Assembly (NCBI GenBank): GCA_036821485.1
Contig: DAISJM010000026.1
Span: 1-49,544 of the forward strand
Source: DAISJM01 sp036821485
GTDB taxonomy: Bacteria; Verrucomicrobiota; Kiritimatiellia; CAIQIC01; JAGNIJ01
Direction: 5' to 3'
DNA length: 49,544 nucleotides
Numbering within the stretch: position 1 is the first letter of the stretch; every line of letters starts with the position of its first letter. The notes beneath the pieces were generated by a model, which saw only the letters and a program-made list of their open reading frames with translations, had not been told where the DNA came from and made no database searches. A program made the position numbers and the translations under genes. This document shows positions 1 to 8,163 of this stretch, one piece after another.

Positions 1-339
1 AGATACTTCACTACCGAGTTCTTCCAGTTGCCCAGGGCCGTGCCGGCCGGATCGTGGTGCGGCGCCGGGCAGGATTTCGAGGGCAGGGAAGCAGGAGACG
101 AGGTGTGCTCGTGGGCCGCCGAGTGCCGCGAGGTCCTGTGCGAGGAGGTCGAGATTACGTGTGGTATCGACGACCCAGATGATGGGTTTGTGCCATGTGT
201 CGTGGAAGCTCCATGCAAGGTAGGCTTGGATGGAGATGGGCAGGCTTGGGGCAAACCCCACCCGCCCTGCGGAGAATTCACCCCCCAGGTGTCGCGCATC
301 ATTCTCGGTGAGGCGGAACGCCCCCAATGGGCCGTTCAT
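1..339 (-). CDS. mfd: Probable transcription-repair coupling factor Mfd, N-terminal fragment (cut by window edge)
   Basis: An open frame of 113 codons runs from an ATG at 339 to base 1 without a stop, so the gene continues beyond the left edge. The residues WVVDTTRNLDLLAQDL followed about 20 residues later by FPALEILPG match the layout of the UvrB-like N-terminal region of Mfd, the ATPase that removes stalled RNA polymerase and recruits UvrA. That region typically has a hydrophobic strand, a helix, then 'F-P-x-W/L-E-x-L-P'. No motor motifs are inside the window, so another UvrB-fold helicase is possible. There is no Shine-Dalgarno before the ATG, but a promoter-like element ends about 9 bases upstream. 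It is transcribed away from rpoN's 3' end, on the same strand. Confidence 0.55.
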   Translation of the reverse strand, partial: MNGPLGAFRLTENDARHLGGEFSAGRVGFAPSLPISIQAYLAWSFHDTWHKPIIWVVDTTRNLDLLAQDLAALGGPRAHLVSCFPALEILPGAAPRSGRHGPGQLEELGSEVS

Positions 340-347
340 CGGGAGGA

Positions 348-376
348 AACGTACGCCCGGACGGGGTGGGCGTCAA
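348..376 (-). promoter_or_regulatory. Sigma-70-like promoter for the mfd-like gene
   Basis: On the minus strand TTGACG (376-371) and TACGTT (353-348) are separated by 17 bases. The predicted transcript would begin almost at the ATG at 339, so the mRNA may be leaderless, which fits the missing Shine-Dalgarno. Confidence 0.35.
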
Positions 377-407
377 CTGGGAGGGGGGATGCGCGAGGAT
401 GTTCTGC

Positions 408-1853
408 CTACAGGGCCTTGCGCAGGTGCGAGGGGAGGATCTTCAACTCGTCGCGGTACTTGGCGATGGTACGGCGGGCGACGGTAATGCCGGACTCCTT
501 GAGTTTCACCACCATCTCCTGATCGGACAGCGGCTTGGAGGTGTCCTCCCCGGCCACGAGCGTGGCGATCGTATCCTTGATGGTCTTGTTGGAGATTTCC
601 TTGCCATCGCTGGTTTTGAACCCCGGCGTGAAGAAGTACTTCATCTCGAACACGCCGCGCGGCGTCTGCATGTATTTGTTGGCCAGCGCGCGGCTGACGG
701 TGGTTTCGTGGACACCGAGGAGCGATGCGATTTCGACCATCGTAAGAGGTTTCAGTTCCGAAACCCCGTGCTCCAGAAAATCGCGCTGCACCCGCTCAAT
801 CTCGGTGGCAATGCGGTAGATCGTCTGTTGCCGCTGCTGGATGCTCTTGATCAGAAGGGCGCCCGCGCGAATCTTCTCGCGGATATACGACTTCACTTCC
901 TGCGTCGTGTTGGGGTCCTCGATCAGCGCGCGGTAGTGCTTGCTGATGAGCAGGTGCGGAACCTGATCGCGGTTCAGCGCGATCACGTAGTCGTCACCCA
1001 CCTTTTGCACTTGTACCTCGGGCAGAACGTAGGACGGAGTCTCTGCGGAGAACATGCGACCGGGCTTCGGCTCCAGCGTGGCGATGAACGCGGTGATGTT
1101 CTGCAACTCTTCCATGCTGATCTTCATCGCCTTGGCAATCTGGGGATGGCGCCGTGCGCCCAGCGCGTCGAGGTGGTCCCTGACGACCGTGGCGGCCGGC
1201 GAGTCCTCTTTGCCCAGCCGCTGCAGTTGGAGCAGCAGACATTCGCGAATATCGCGTGAGCCGACACCAATCGGGTCAAACTCCTGGATGATCTTGAGGA
1301 TTCTCTGCAACCGGTCCAGGTCCGATCCGGTGGAGTGCGCGAGTTCCTCGATGCTGGTGGTCAGGTAGCCGTCGTCGTTGATGCTGCCGATGAGCAGCTC
1401 GCCGGCCTGCTTATCTTCCGTCGAGAGGCCGGCCAGTGCGAGTTGGGCGAGAAGGTGTTCCTGGAGTGATTCCGGCTGGGTGATCGAGTCGAAGAAGAAC
1501 TGGCGCTTGGCGGCATCCTCCGCCGTGTAGTGGTGCGAGGACTGGGTTTGCTGAAAGTAGTCGCGCCATTCGTCATCGAGTCGCGCGAGGACCTTGAACT
1601 CTTCCGCGAAATCCAACTCCTTGTGGTCTTCCGAATCATTGCCGGCCGGCTCGCTGGTGCCCGGTTCAACCTCGACCTGCGTGGTTTCCAGGGGCTTCTC
1701 CTCGAGCGTGGGATTCTGCTGCATCTCCTGCTGAACGAGGGTGCGCAATTCGAGGATGGGCACTTGCAGCAAAGCGAGGGATTGGCGCAACTGGGGCGCC
1801 AAGATCATTTGCAGCCGCTGCTGCTGTGTTTGGGCTAGATACTGCTCGTGCAC
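408..1853 (-). CDS. rpoN: RNA polymerase sigma-54 factor RpoN
   Basis: Sigma-54 directs RNA polymerase to -24/-12 promoters that need AAA+ activators. All three regions are visible in about 481 residues. The glutamine-rich activator-contact region is at the start (QQQRLQMILAPQLRQSLALL, then NPTLEEK). An acidic linker follows, then the core-binding region and a helix-turn-helix (EIASLLGVHETTVSRA). The RpoN box near the C-terminus reads ARRTIAKYRDEL, close to the canonical ARRTVAKYREML. The length is normal for the family. I chose the ATG at 1853 because GGAG precedes it by four bases; an ATG six codons upstream (1871) is the alternative. The gene is divergent from the metallo-hydrolase at 2028. 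Confidence 0.95.
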   Translation of the reverse strand: MHEQYLAQTQQQRLQMILAPQLRQSLALLQVPILELRTLVQQEMQQNPTLEEKPLETTQVEVEPGTSEPAGNDSEDHKELDFAEEFKVLARLDDEWRDYFQQTQSSHHYTAEDAAKRQFFFDSITQPESLQEHLLAQLALAGLSTEDKQAGELLIGSINDDGYLTTSIEELAHSTGSDLDRLQRILKIIQEFDPIGVGSRDIRECLLLQLQRLGKEDSPAATVVRDHLDALGARRHPQIAKAMKISMEELQNITAFIATLEPKPGRMFSAETPSYVLPEVQVQKVGDDYVIALNRDQVPHLLISKHYRALIEDPNTTQEVKSYIREKIRAGALLIKSIQQRQQTIYRIATEIERVQRDFLEHGVSELKPLTMVEIASLLGVHETTVSRALANKYMQTPRGVFEMKYFFTPGFKTSDGKEISNKTIKDTIATLVAGEDTSKPLSDQEMVVKLKESGITVARRTIAKYRDELKILPSHLRKAL

Positions 1854-2027
1854 CATACGTCTCCAGAACATCGCCAGTTTATCCCGGGTCCTGTGCTCTC
1901 ACAAGGTCTTTCCCCGCGCGCAGTTGCGCGGGAGCGGGCTGGATCGCTTGACCGGAGCGCAGGAGTGGTGGAAAATGCGGGCTGCGTCGGACAGAAAACC
2001 GCGCGAAACATCCGGCGGATCACCATC

Positions 2028-2810
2028 ATGTCGCTTCAGTTATGCGTTCTTGCCAGCGGAAGTTCCGGAAACTGTACCTACGTGGGTACAGACCGGACGG
2101 GCATCCTCATCGATGCCGGGCTCAGCGGAAAGGAAACGCAGCGCCGGCTGGAGCAACTGGGTCTGGGCATGGCGAACATCCAGGCCGTCTGCGTCAGCCA
2201 CGAGCATGGGGACCACACCGCGGGGCTGCGCGTACTGAACCGCCGCCACGGGATCCCCCTCTTTGTGAATTCTGCGACCCGGGATATTCTGTGCAGGGCG
2301 GAAGGGGCGGGGGAGCTGTCGTGGAATATTTTCCAGAGCGGATCGGCGTTTCCTGTGGGCGATCTTGTGTTGGAGCCTTTCACCGTGCCGCACGATGCGG
2401 CTGACCCTGTCGGATTCATCGTCAAAGCGGGCGCGTTGCGCGTGGGCATCACGACGGATATCGGCATGATTACGGAGCGCGTCGTTGATGCCCTGAGCGG
2501 GTGCCATGCCCTGGTGATCGAGGCCAATCACGACGAGCATCTGCTTGAGAACGCGGAACGTCCCTGGTCGCTGAAGCGTCGCATCAAAGGCCGGCTGGGG
2601 CATCTTTCCAACGAGCATGCGGCGGAGATGGTGGCGCGTGTTGCCGGGCCCCATCTGCAGCACGTCTTCCTGGCGCATTTGAGCGCCGACTGCAATCGCG
2701 GTGAGTTGGCGCTGCAGACGGCGGTGAGGACGTTGAAGACCGCGGGCCATCACCACGTCCGTGTCAGTCTGACCTTCCCTGATCGCATCAGCGACGTGTG
2801 GCGTGGCTGA
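2028..2810 (+). CDS. MBL-fold metallo-hydrolase, YycJ/WalJ-like
   Basis: This 260-residue protein has the N-terminal 'ASGSSGNC' strand-turn and the metal-binding HEHGDH motif (about residues 58-63) of the metallo-beta-lactamase superfamily. Further His and Asp ligands follow (EANHDEHLL around residue 165, HLSADCN near the end). The SGSSGN start and the length match the YycJ/WalJ group, thought to act on nucleic acids (a 5'-exonuclease role has been proposed). The start is the ATG followed by SLQLCVLA; an upstream in-frame extension overlaps the rpoN promoter region and does not look coding. Only a weak ribosome site (GGCGGAT) precedes it. It has no operon partner; the ABC ATPase begins 155 bases downstream. 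Confidence 0.85.
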   Translation: MSLQLCVLASGSSGNCTYVGTDRTGILIDAGLSGKETQRRLEQLGLGMANIQAVCVSHEHGDHTAGLRVLNRRHGIPLFVNSATRDILCRAEGAGELSWNIFQSGSAFPVGDLVLEPFTVPHDAADPVGFIVKAGALRVGITTDIGMITERVVDALSGCHALVIEANHDEHLLENAERPWSLKRRIKGRLGHLSNEHAAEMVARVAGPHLQHVFLAHLSADCNRGELALQTAVRTLKTAGHHHVRVSLTFPDRISDVWRG

Positions 2811-2965
2811 TCGGCAGAAAGCGGGTCCTGCGGGCCCGGAGGGGTCGATTCTCTTTGACACGGGGCAAGGTGGGGTGTTATTTGAAACCTCATTCGACGG
2901 GCTGTTTTCCGCGGTCCCGATGGCAGATGGGAGCAACCCCGCGCGCCGGATGTAAGGAGCAAAGT

Positions 2966-4069
2966 ATGGCCAAGGTGCTACTGGAACACATCTACAAGAT
3001 CTATCCCGGCAATGTCATTGCCGTCAATGATGCCAACCTCGAAATCGAAGACCGCGAATTCGTGGTGTTGGTCGGCCCGTCGGGCTGCGGCAAGTCCACC
3101 ACGCTTCGCATGGTTGCCGGGCTGGAAGAGATCAGCAAGGGCAACATCTACATCGATGGCCGCAAGGTCAACGACGTGCCCCCGAAGGATCGCGATATCG
3201 CCATGGTGTTCCAGAACTACGCCCTGTATCCGCACATGACCGTGTACCGGAACATGGCGTTCGGCCTCAAACTGCGTCGTTACCCGAAGGCGGAGATTGA
3301 TACCCGCGTGCGCGACGCCGCGGAAATCCTGGGCATCACGCACCTGCTGGAGCGCAAGCCCAAGGCGCTTTCCGGCGGCCAGCGCCAGCGCGTGGCCGTG
3401 GGTCGCGCGATCGTTCGCAAGCCCAAGGCCTTCCTGTTTGACGAACCGCTCTCCAACCTTGACGCCAAGATGCGCGTACAGATGCGCACCGAAATCAGCA
3501 AGCTGCATACGCGGCTGTCGTCGACGATGATCTACGTGACGCACGACCAGGTCGAGGCCATGACGATGGGCGACCGCATCGTGGTGATGAAGGATGGGTT
3601 GATCCAGCAAGTGGCGACCCCTCTTGAGCTGTATGACCACCCGATCAACCAGTTTGTCGCTGGGTTCATCGGCAGTCCGCCGATGAACTTCTTCTCGGGA
3701 CAGCTCGTCCAGCAAAAGGGCAGCATCTATTTCAACGAAGGCAACTTCTCCATCCGCGCCGAGGATTCGCAGGCGGCCAAACTGACTTCGCGCGTTGGTC
3801 AGGACATCGTGTTCGGCATTCGGCCGGAGGATATCCAGGATTCGCTCTATGTGACCAATCCGAACCCGGAGCACCAGGCCAAGGCGCGCGTCGAAGTCGT
3901 GGAGCCGATGGGTGCGGAAGTGTTCCTGTACCTGAACACGGGCAAGCACACCTTCATCTCCCGCGTGGACGTTCACGACAACGCGGACGTCAACCAGGAA
4001 CTCAACCTGGTCTTCGACATGAAGCAATCGCACTTCTTCGACGCAAAGACGGGCGAGACCGTGGTCTGA
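2966..4069 (+). CDS. ABC transporter ATP-binding protein, MalK/UgpC/MsmX type
   Basis: This is the cytoplasmic ATPase of a carbohydrate ABC importer, 367 residues. It has Walker A GPSGCGKS (37-44), the Q-loop in VFQNYALYPHM, signature LSGGQ (135-139), Walker B FLFDE (156-160), D-loop SNLDAKMR and switch histidine in THDQVEAM. A TOBE/OB regulatory domain makes up the last ~130 residues (FGIRPEDI), as in MalK, UgpC and MsmX. AAGGAG precedes the ATG at a good distance. No permease or binding-protein gene is adjacent. A lone ATPase of this type often serves several sugar importers, as MsmX does, which is my inference for this one. Confidence 0.93.
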   Translation: MAKVLLEHIYKIYPGNVIAVNDANLEIEDREFVVLVGPSGCGKSTTLRMVAGLEEISKGNIYIDGRKVNDVPPKDRDIAMVFQNYALYPHMTVYRNMAFGLKLRRYPKAEIDTRVRDAAEILGITHLLERKPKALSGGQRQRVAVGRAIVRKPKAFLFDEPLSNLDAKMRVQMRTEISKLHTRLSSTMIYVTHDQVEAMTMGDRIVVMKDGLIQQVATPLELYDHPINQFVAGFIGSPPMNFFSGQLVQQKGSIYFNEGNFSIRAEDSQAAKLTSRVGQDIVFGIRPEDIQDSLYVTNPNPEHQAKARVEVVEPMGAEVFLYLNTGKHTFISRVDVHDNADVNQELNLVFDMKQSHFFDAKTGETVV

Positions 4070-4130
4070 GGCGGAGTCAACGGGGCATCATCGGCCTGCC
4101 GGGGTAGGGCGGGCCATCGTAGCTGCAGCC

Positions 4131-5312
4131 ATGGAGATACTCACGGGCTTTTCTCAATTCCTGCTGGTGACGGCCATCGCCTTTGCGCTGCTCTGCCTGC
4201 TGATCAGCCATCTGCGCTTCGAGAACCTGACGCGTCGGGCAACGCAGTCCGACGACGACATGGACCCTCGTGATACGTTTCAGGTTCAGATCGCGCATCT
4301 GCTGGGCACGGCCCACCGCATGCCCGAGCCCTTCGCAGTCGTCTTTGTCATGCCGACAGAATGGGTCTCGATGAAGGAGAGATACGGGGCCGCCTGGGCC
4401 GAGGAGGCCCTGTCGGTTGTTGAGGCCCAGGTTCGCAGCGTGGTTCGACGTACGGACACGGTATTGCACTACGGTGAGGGGCGTGTTGGTCTGATCATGG
4501 AGACGGGCCGGCAGCATCTTGGCCCCATTCTGAAGCGCGTGCAGGATGCAGTGGGGCGTGAACCTTTCCGCAGTACGTCGCATGGCGTGATGAAGTTGTC
4601 GGTCCAAGTGGGTGCCGCGACGCATCCGGAGAATGGTGACCGTGTGCGCGAGTTGATCGAGCAAGCCGTGGCTGCGGTGACACAGGCTGGGCAGTCCGAC
4701 GCCGCGGAACCTGTTCTGGCGCCCACGATCGAGAAAGAGGTCGCTCCTGTGCCGGCTGCGGCGGATTCGGCTCAGCGCAGCATGCTCGATCCGTTGACGG
4801 GCGTACTGCGTGAGGACCGGCTTGGATCGGCGGTTTCAAAGTTTGTGGCCCGCCATCGCCGTGACGATCGCCCTGTTTCGCTTCTTCTGTTGGACATCGA
4901 TTTTCTCCGTCGTTACAACGAGCACTATGGCCGGGACGCGGGCGATGGCATCCTTCGCGGACTCGGGGAATTCCTTCAGCACAATGCGCGGGAGAGCGAT
5001 CTGCTGGCGCGGTACGGCGGCGAGGAATTTCTCGTCGTGATGGGCTGTGCCCCGCGCGACGCGCTGATTGCGGGCCAACGTTTGGTCGCGCAGATGAAGC
5101 GCACGCCGATTACCGCGGCAGGCAGCAGTTTGAAAGTCTCGGTGAGCATCGGTGTGGCAGGGTTTCCGGATCACGGGGGTAACCCGGCGCGCCTGCTCGA
5201 CGCCGCGGAGACAGCGCTTTTTGCGGCCAAGGAACGGGGCCGCAGCCTCTGCCTGATGTACGAACCCTCCATGACGCCCCCTCCCAAGGGCAAGCCGCGT
5301 GACGTGTTCTGA
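4131..5312 (+). CDS. Membrane-anchored diguanylate cyclase with a degenerate and an intact GGDEF domain
   Basis: The 393-residue protein begins with one hydrophobic helix (about 9-26), so it is probably tethered to the inner membrane with both domains in the cytoplasm. Residues ~45-185 look like a GGDEF fold that has lost its active site: the usual GG[DE]EF hairpin position reads YGEGRVGLIM. Residues ~217-380 are a complete GGDEF domain with DPLTGVLRED, metal-binding DIDFLRRYNEHYG, the catalytic GGEEF (296-300) and an RxxD inhibitory site (RESD, 287-290). It should therefore make cyclic di-GMP and be product-inhibited. The N-terminal domain may be a sensor or dimerisation module. It lies 61 bases after the ABC ATPase, possibly co-transcribed. 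Confidence 0.9.
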   Translation: MEILTGFSQFLLVTAIAFALLCLLISHLRFENLTRRATQSDDDMDPRDTFQVQIAHLLGTAHRMPEPFAVVFVMPTEWVSMKERYGAAWAEEALSVVEAQVRSVVRRTDTVLHYGEGRVGLIMETGRQHLGPILKRVQDAVGREPFRSTSHGVMKLSVQVGAATHPENGDRVRELIEQAVAAVTQAGQSDAAEPVLAPTIEKEVAPVPAAADSAQRSMLDPLTGVLREDRLGSAVSKFVARHRRDDRPVSLLLLDIDFLRRYNEHYGRDAGDGILRGLGEFLQHNARESDLLARYGGEEFLVVMGCAPRDALIAGQRLVAQMKRTPITAAGSSLKVSVSIGVAGFPDHGGNPARLLDAAETALFAAKERGRSLCLMYEPSMTPPPKGKPRDVF

Positions 5313-5367
5313 TCGCGGATATTCGCATTCCGAAATGCCGGCTCCCTGTGCTACTCTCGACACCTGT

Positions 5368-6111
5368 ATGAAGGCTCCTGCGCTGAGATTGGGTGTGAAT
5401 ATCGACCACGTGGCGACGCTTCGCCAGGCGCGCGGTACGACGTATCCGAGCCCGCTGGAGGCGGCACGCTGTTGTGCCGCAGCCGGGGCGCATGGACTCA
5501 CCGTGCATCTGCGCGAGGATCGGCGCCATATTCAGGATGCCGACGTCTACGCGTTGAAGCAGGCCGCGATTCTTCCCGTGAATCTGGAGATGGCCAATGC
5601 CGCGGCTATTGTTCGCATTGCCTTGGATGTGCGGCCCGAGGAAGTCTGTCTCGTGCCGGAACGCCGCCAGGAAGTGACCACGGAGGGCGGGCTCGATGTT
5701 GCCGGGCAGGAGCAGGCTTTGAAGCCAACGGTAGATTCCTTGCGCGAGGCCGGGGTGCAGGTCAGCCTCTTCATCGAGGCGGACCGGCGTCAGCTTGAGG
5801 CGGCGGCGCGGCTGGGTGTCCCTTATGTCGAACTTCACACGGGCGCCTACTGCGATGCCGGATCGGACCGGGCCAAGAGAGAACTGGAGCGGTTGGTACA
5901 GGGCGCAAAGATCGCGCACGACCTTGGATTGAAGGTCAACGCGGGTCATGGCATCAACCTTCAGAACATCGCCGGCGTGCTGGACATGCCGCATCTCGAC
6001 ACGCTTAACATCGGTCACAGCCTCGTTGCCCGCGCTGTCTTTGTTGGTCTGGAGCAGGCGGTGCGTGAGATGATGAAGGCCATGTCGGCCTATCGCGGAG
6101 GAGCCGGTTGA
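5368..6111 (+). CDS. pdxJ: Pyridoxine 5'-phosphate synthase PdxJ
   Basis: PdxJ condenses 1-deoxy-D-xylulose 5-phosphate with 3-amino-2-oxopropyl phosphate to make pyridoxine 5'-phosphate, the last step of DXP-dependent vitamin B6 synthesis. The 247-residue TIM barrel shows the family signatures LGVNIDHVATLRQARG at the start, HLREDRRHIQD around 50, VCLVPERRQEVTTEGGLD near 95, and the C-terminal glycine-rich VNAGHGIN and DTLNIGHSLVARA. I chose the ATG that puts LGVNIDH close to the N-terminus; a longer frame starts inside the preceding gene. Its stop overlaps the TTG start of acpS (TTGA), so pdxJ and acpS are translationally coupled. Confidence 0.96.
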   Translation: MKAPALRLGVNIDHVATLRQARGTTYPSPLEAARCCAAAGAHGLTVHLREDRRHIQDADVYALKQAAILPVNLEMANAAAIVRIALDVRPEEVCLVPERRQEVTTEGGLDVAGQEQALKPTVDSLREAGVQVSLFIEADRRQLEAAARLGVPYVELHTGAYCDAGSDRAKRELERLVQGAKIAHDLGLKVNAGHGINLQNIAGVLDMPHLDTLNIGHSLVARAVFVGLEQAVREMMKAMSAYRGGAG

Positions 6112-6536
6112 AGAAGAAACGGCAGAAGGGCGTGAAGTCCGAATCCCGTCCTGCGGTTCTGGGCGTGGGTATCGATCTTGTTGAGAATGACCGGATGAAG
6201 GCCACCATGAAAAGCTGGGGGACGCGTTTCACTGCCCGCGTGTTTCTTCCCAGCGAGCGCGCCTACTGCAAGGCCAAGGCTGAACCGTGGCGGCATTACG
6301 CGGGACGCTTTGCGGTCAAGGAAGCGGTCAGCAAGGCGTTTGGAACGGGCGTGGGTGAACATATCGGTTGGCGCGATATCGAAGTAGTGCGGGATGCGCG
6401 AACCGGCGCGCCGTCCGTGCGCCTCGGTGTGAAGGGACGCCGGCTGGCGAAGCGGTTGGGCGTGGAGCGGATTCTGATCAGCTTGTCGCACACGCATCAC
6501 TATGCCGTCGCCCAGGCGGTTCTTGTAGGCCGTTAG
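6108..6536 (+). CDS. acpS: Holo-[acyl-carrier-protein] synthase AcpS
   Basis: AcpS moves 4'-phosphopantetheine from coenzyme A to apo-ACP. The 142-residue frame has the metal-binding GVGIDLVENDR near residue 20 and the second signature RFAVKEAVSKAFGTG near 68-82, with the typical SLSHTHHYAVAQAV ending. The start is a TTG that overlaps the pdxJ stop by four bases (TTGA); a strong GGAGGAG lies five bases upstream, which decides the start. The N-terminus has a lysine/arginine-rich extension of about 15 residues compared with most AcpS proteins. It sits between pdxJ and nnr, an order common in several bacterial phyla. Confidence 0.95.
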   Translation: MKKKRQKGVKSESRPAVLGVGIDLVENDRMKATMKSWGTRFTARVFLPSERAYCKAKAEPWRHYAGRFAVKEAVSKAFGTGVGEHIGWRDIEVVRDARTGAPSVRLGVKGRRLAKRLGVERILISLSHTHHYAVAQAVLVGR

Positions 6537-6562
6537 GGTGTGCCGGAGGGGAGTGCGAAGCT

Positions 6563-8134
6563 ATGAAACTGGTCACCGTGGCTCAAATGCGGGAACTCGA
6601 TCGGCGCACGATCGAGGAGTCGAACATTCCCGGCGAAGACTTGATGGACCGGGCGGGCTGGGGCGTGGCGGATCATGTGCGGCGCATGGCCGAGGTCGCC
6701 GGATTCCATTTTCCTTCCGTTCTTGTGATTGCCGGCCGGGGGAACAACGGCGGCGATGGGTTTGCCTGCGCGCGCTATCTCAAGGAAATGGGAACCAGCG
6801 TGGAGGTGTGGCTCGCGGGAGCGGCGGCCGGTATTCGCGGTGACGCGCTGAAACATCTCAGCAGGATGAAGGCCGCGGGAATCAAGTTGCGCGAGATCAA
6901 GACGATGGAGGAGTGGCAGGAGGAGCGCGACTACGGCCACGCCGCCAACATTGTCGTGGACGCAGTGTTGGGCGTGGGAAGCAGTGGTCCGGCGCGTGGA
7001 CCGGCCGCCGGCGCCATCCAGTTCATCAATGCGCGGTTGCAGGAAGCGCTCATCATTTCCGTCGATGTGCCGTCGGGCCTCGACGCCGATACCGGCATTC
7101 CCGAGGGCGACGTGGTATGCGCGGATGTGACCGTGACGATGGGGCTTCCCAAGCGGGGGTTGGTGAGTCCCCTGGCGCTCGACTGTGTGGGATCCATCGA
7201 GGTCGTGGATATCGGTATTCCGGCAGACTATGTGGCTGAGCTGGCGCTTGAGGATGAGCGCGAACTGATTTACCTGACCGATCTCAAGCCTCTGTTTCCC
7301 CGGCGTCGTCGCGCAACGCACAAGGGTCATTACGGACATGTGCTGCTCATCGGTGGAGCTCGCGGTTACTCGGGGTCCATTGCCATGGCGGCGAAAGCGG
7401 CGCTGCGCTCCGGCGTGGGATTGGTCACCGTTGTCGTCCCGGAAAGCATAGCCGGTACGGTGGCGGGCGCTTCGCTCGAGAGCATGGTGGTTGGGGCGCG
7501 CGAGACTTCTTCAGGAGCGTTATCGAAGGACATGTGGGCTGACTGGAAGACGAGAATTCACGATTATGACGCCGTGTTGGTGGGACCCGGGCTGACGCGC
7601 GGCGATGACAGCCGGGAACTGGTTCAGCAGATTCTTGCGGAGTGCCGCGTGCCGCTCGTGCTGGATGCAGATGCGATAAGCGTGCTGCCGGGACGACCTG
7701 AATTGATCAAGAAGGCAAACTGCCCGGTGGTCATTACGCCTCATCCGGGCGAGTTGGCCACGCTGCTGGCGAAGAAGGCGGTGGATATACAGGAAGATAG
7801 ATACGCGTCCGCCGGAACCGCGGTTGAGGCGACGGGCGCCACCGTGGTGTTGAAGGGCGCAGGCACGATTGTTGCGCAGGAAGGCCGCGCGCCCCACATC
7901 AATCTGACCGGCAACCCCGGCATGGCGACGGGTGGCAGCGGCGATGTACTGGCCGGTCTCCTGGTGGGATTTCTGGGGCAGAAGCTGAAGCCTTTCGATG
8001 TGGCGCGGGCCGCGGTGTATCTGCATGGTCGTGCAGGCGACATGGTTGCGTGGCGCAAGTCGCAGGCAGGGCTGGTGGCGGGCGACCTGATCGACGAGCT
8101 TCCCTACGTCTTCCGCGATGTGGCTCTGCGCTGA
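6563..8134 (+). CDS. nnr: Bifunctional NAD(P)HX epimerase / ADP-dependent NAD(P)HX dehydratase
   Basis: This repair enzyme re-converts hydrated NADH and NADPH. The N-terminal YjeF_N epimerase half (about 1-215) has GRGNNGGDGFACARYL and the SVDVPSGLDADTG loop. The C-terminal ribokinase-like dehydratase half (about 235-523) has HKGHYGHVLLIGG, VGPGL, VLDADA, TPHPGELATLL and the catalytic NPGMATGGSGDVLAG. At 523 residues it has the normal fused length. GGAGGGGAG precedes the ATG that begins MKLVTVAQM; a longer upstream frame lies inside acpS and is rejected. It follows acpS by 26 bases, so pdxJ-acpS-nnr is probably one operon. Confidence 0.95.
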   Translation: MKLVTVAQMRELDRRTIEESNIPGEDLMDRAGWGVADHVRRMAEVAGFHFPSVLVIAGRGNNGGDGFACARYLKEMGTSVEVWLAGAAAGIRGDALKHLSRMKAAGIKLREIKTMEEWQEERDYGHAANIVVDAVLGVGSSGPARGPAAGAIQFINARLQEALIISVDVPSGLDADTGIPEGDVVCADVTVTMGLPKRGLVSPLALDCVGSIEVVDIGIPADYVAELALEDERELIYLTDLKPLFPRRRRATHKGHYGHVLLIGGARGYSGSIAMAAKAALRSGVGLVTVVVPESIAGTVAGASLESMVVGARETSSGALSKDMWADWKTRIHDYDAVLVGPGLTRGDDSRELVQQILAECRVPLVLDADAISVLPGRPELIKKANCPVVITPHPGELATLLAKKAVDIQEDRYASAGTAVEATGATVVLKGAGTIVAQEGRAPHINLTGNPGMATGGSGDVLAGLLVGFLGQKLKPFDVARAAVYLHGRAGDMVAWRKSQAGLVAGDLIDELPYVFRDVALR

Positions 8135-8163
8135 ACCGAAGAATGGTCCACGGGACGGCATGG

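Noticed and set aside
1848..2027. N-terminal extension of the YycJ-like protein
   Set aside because: It overlaps the rpoN start and has no similarity to the family, which begins at the ASGSSGN strand.
2978..4033. Long minus-strand frame across the ABC ATPase gene
   Set aside because: His/Val-rich antisense shadow of an unmistakable ATPase.
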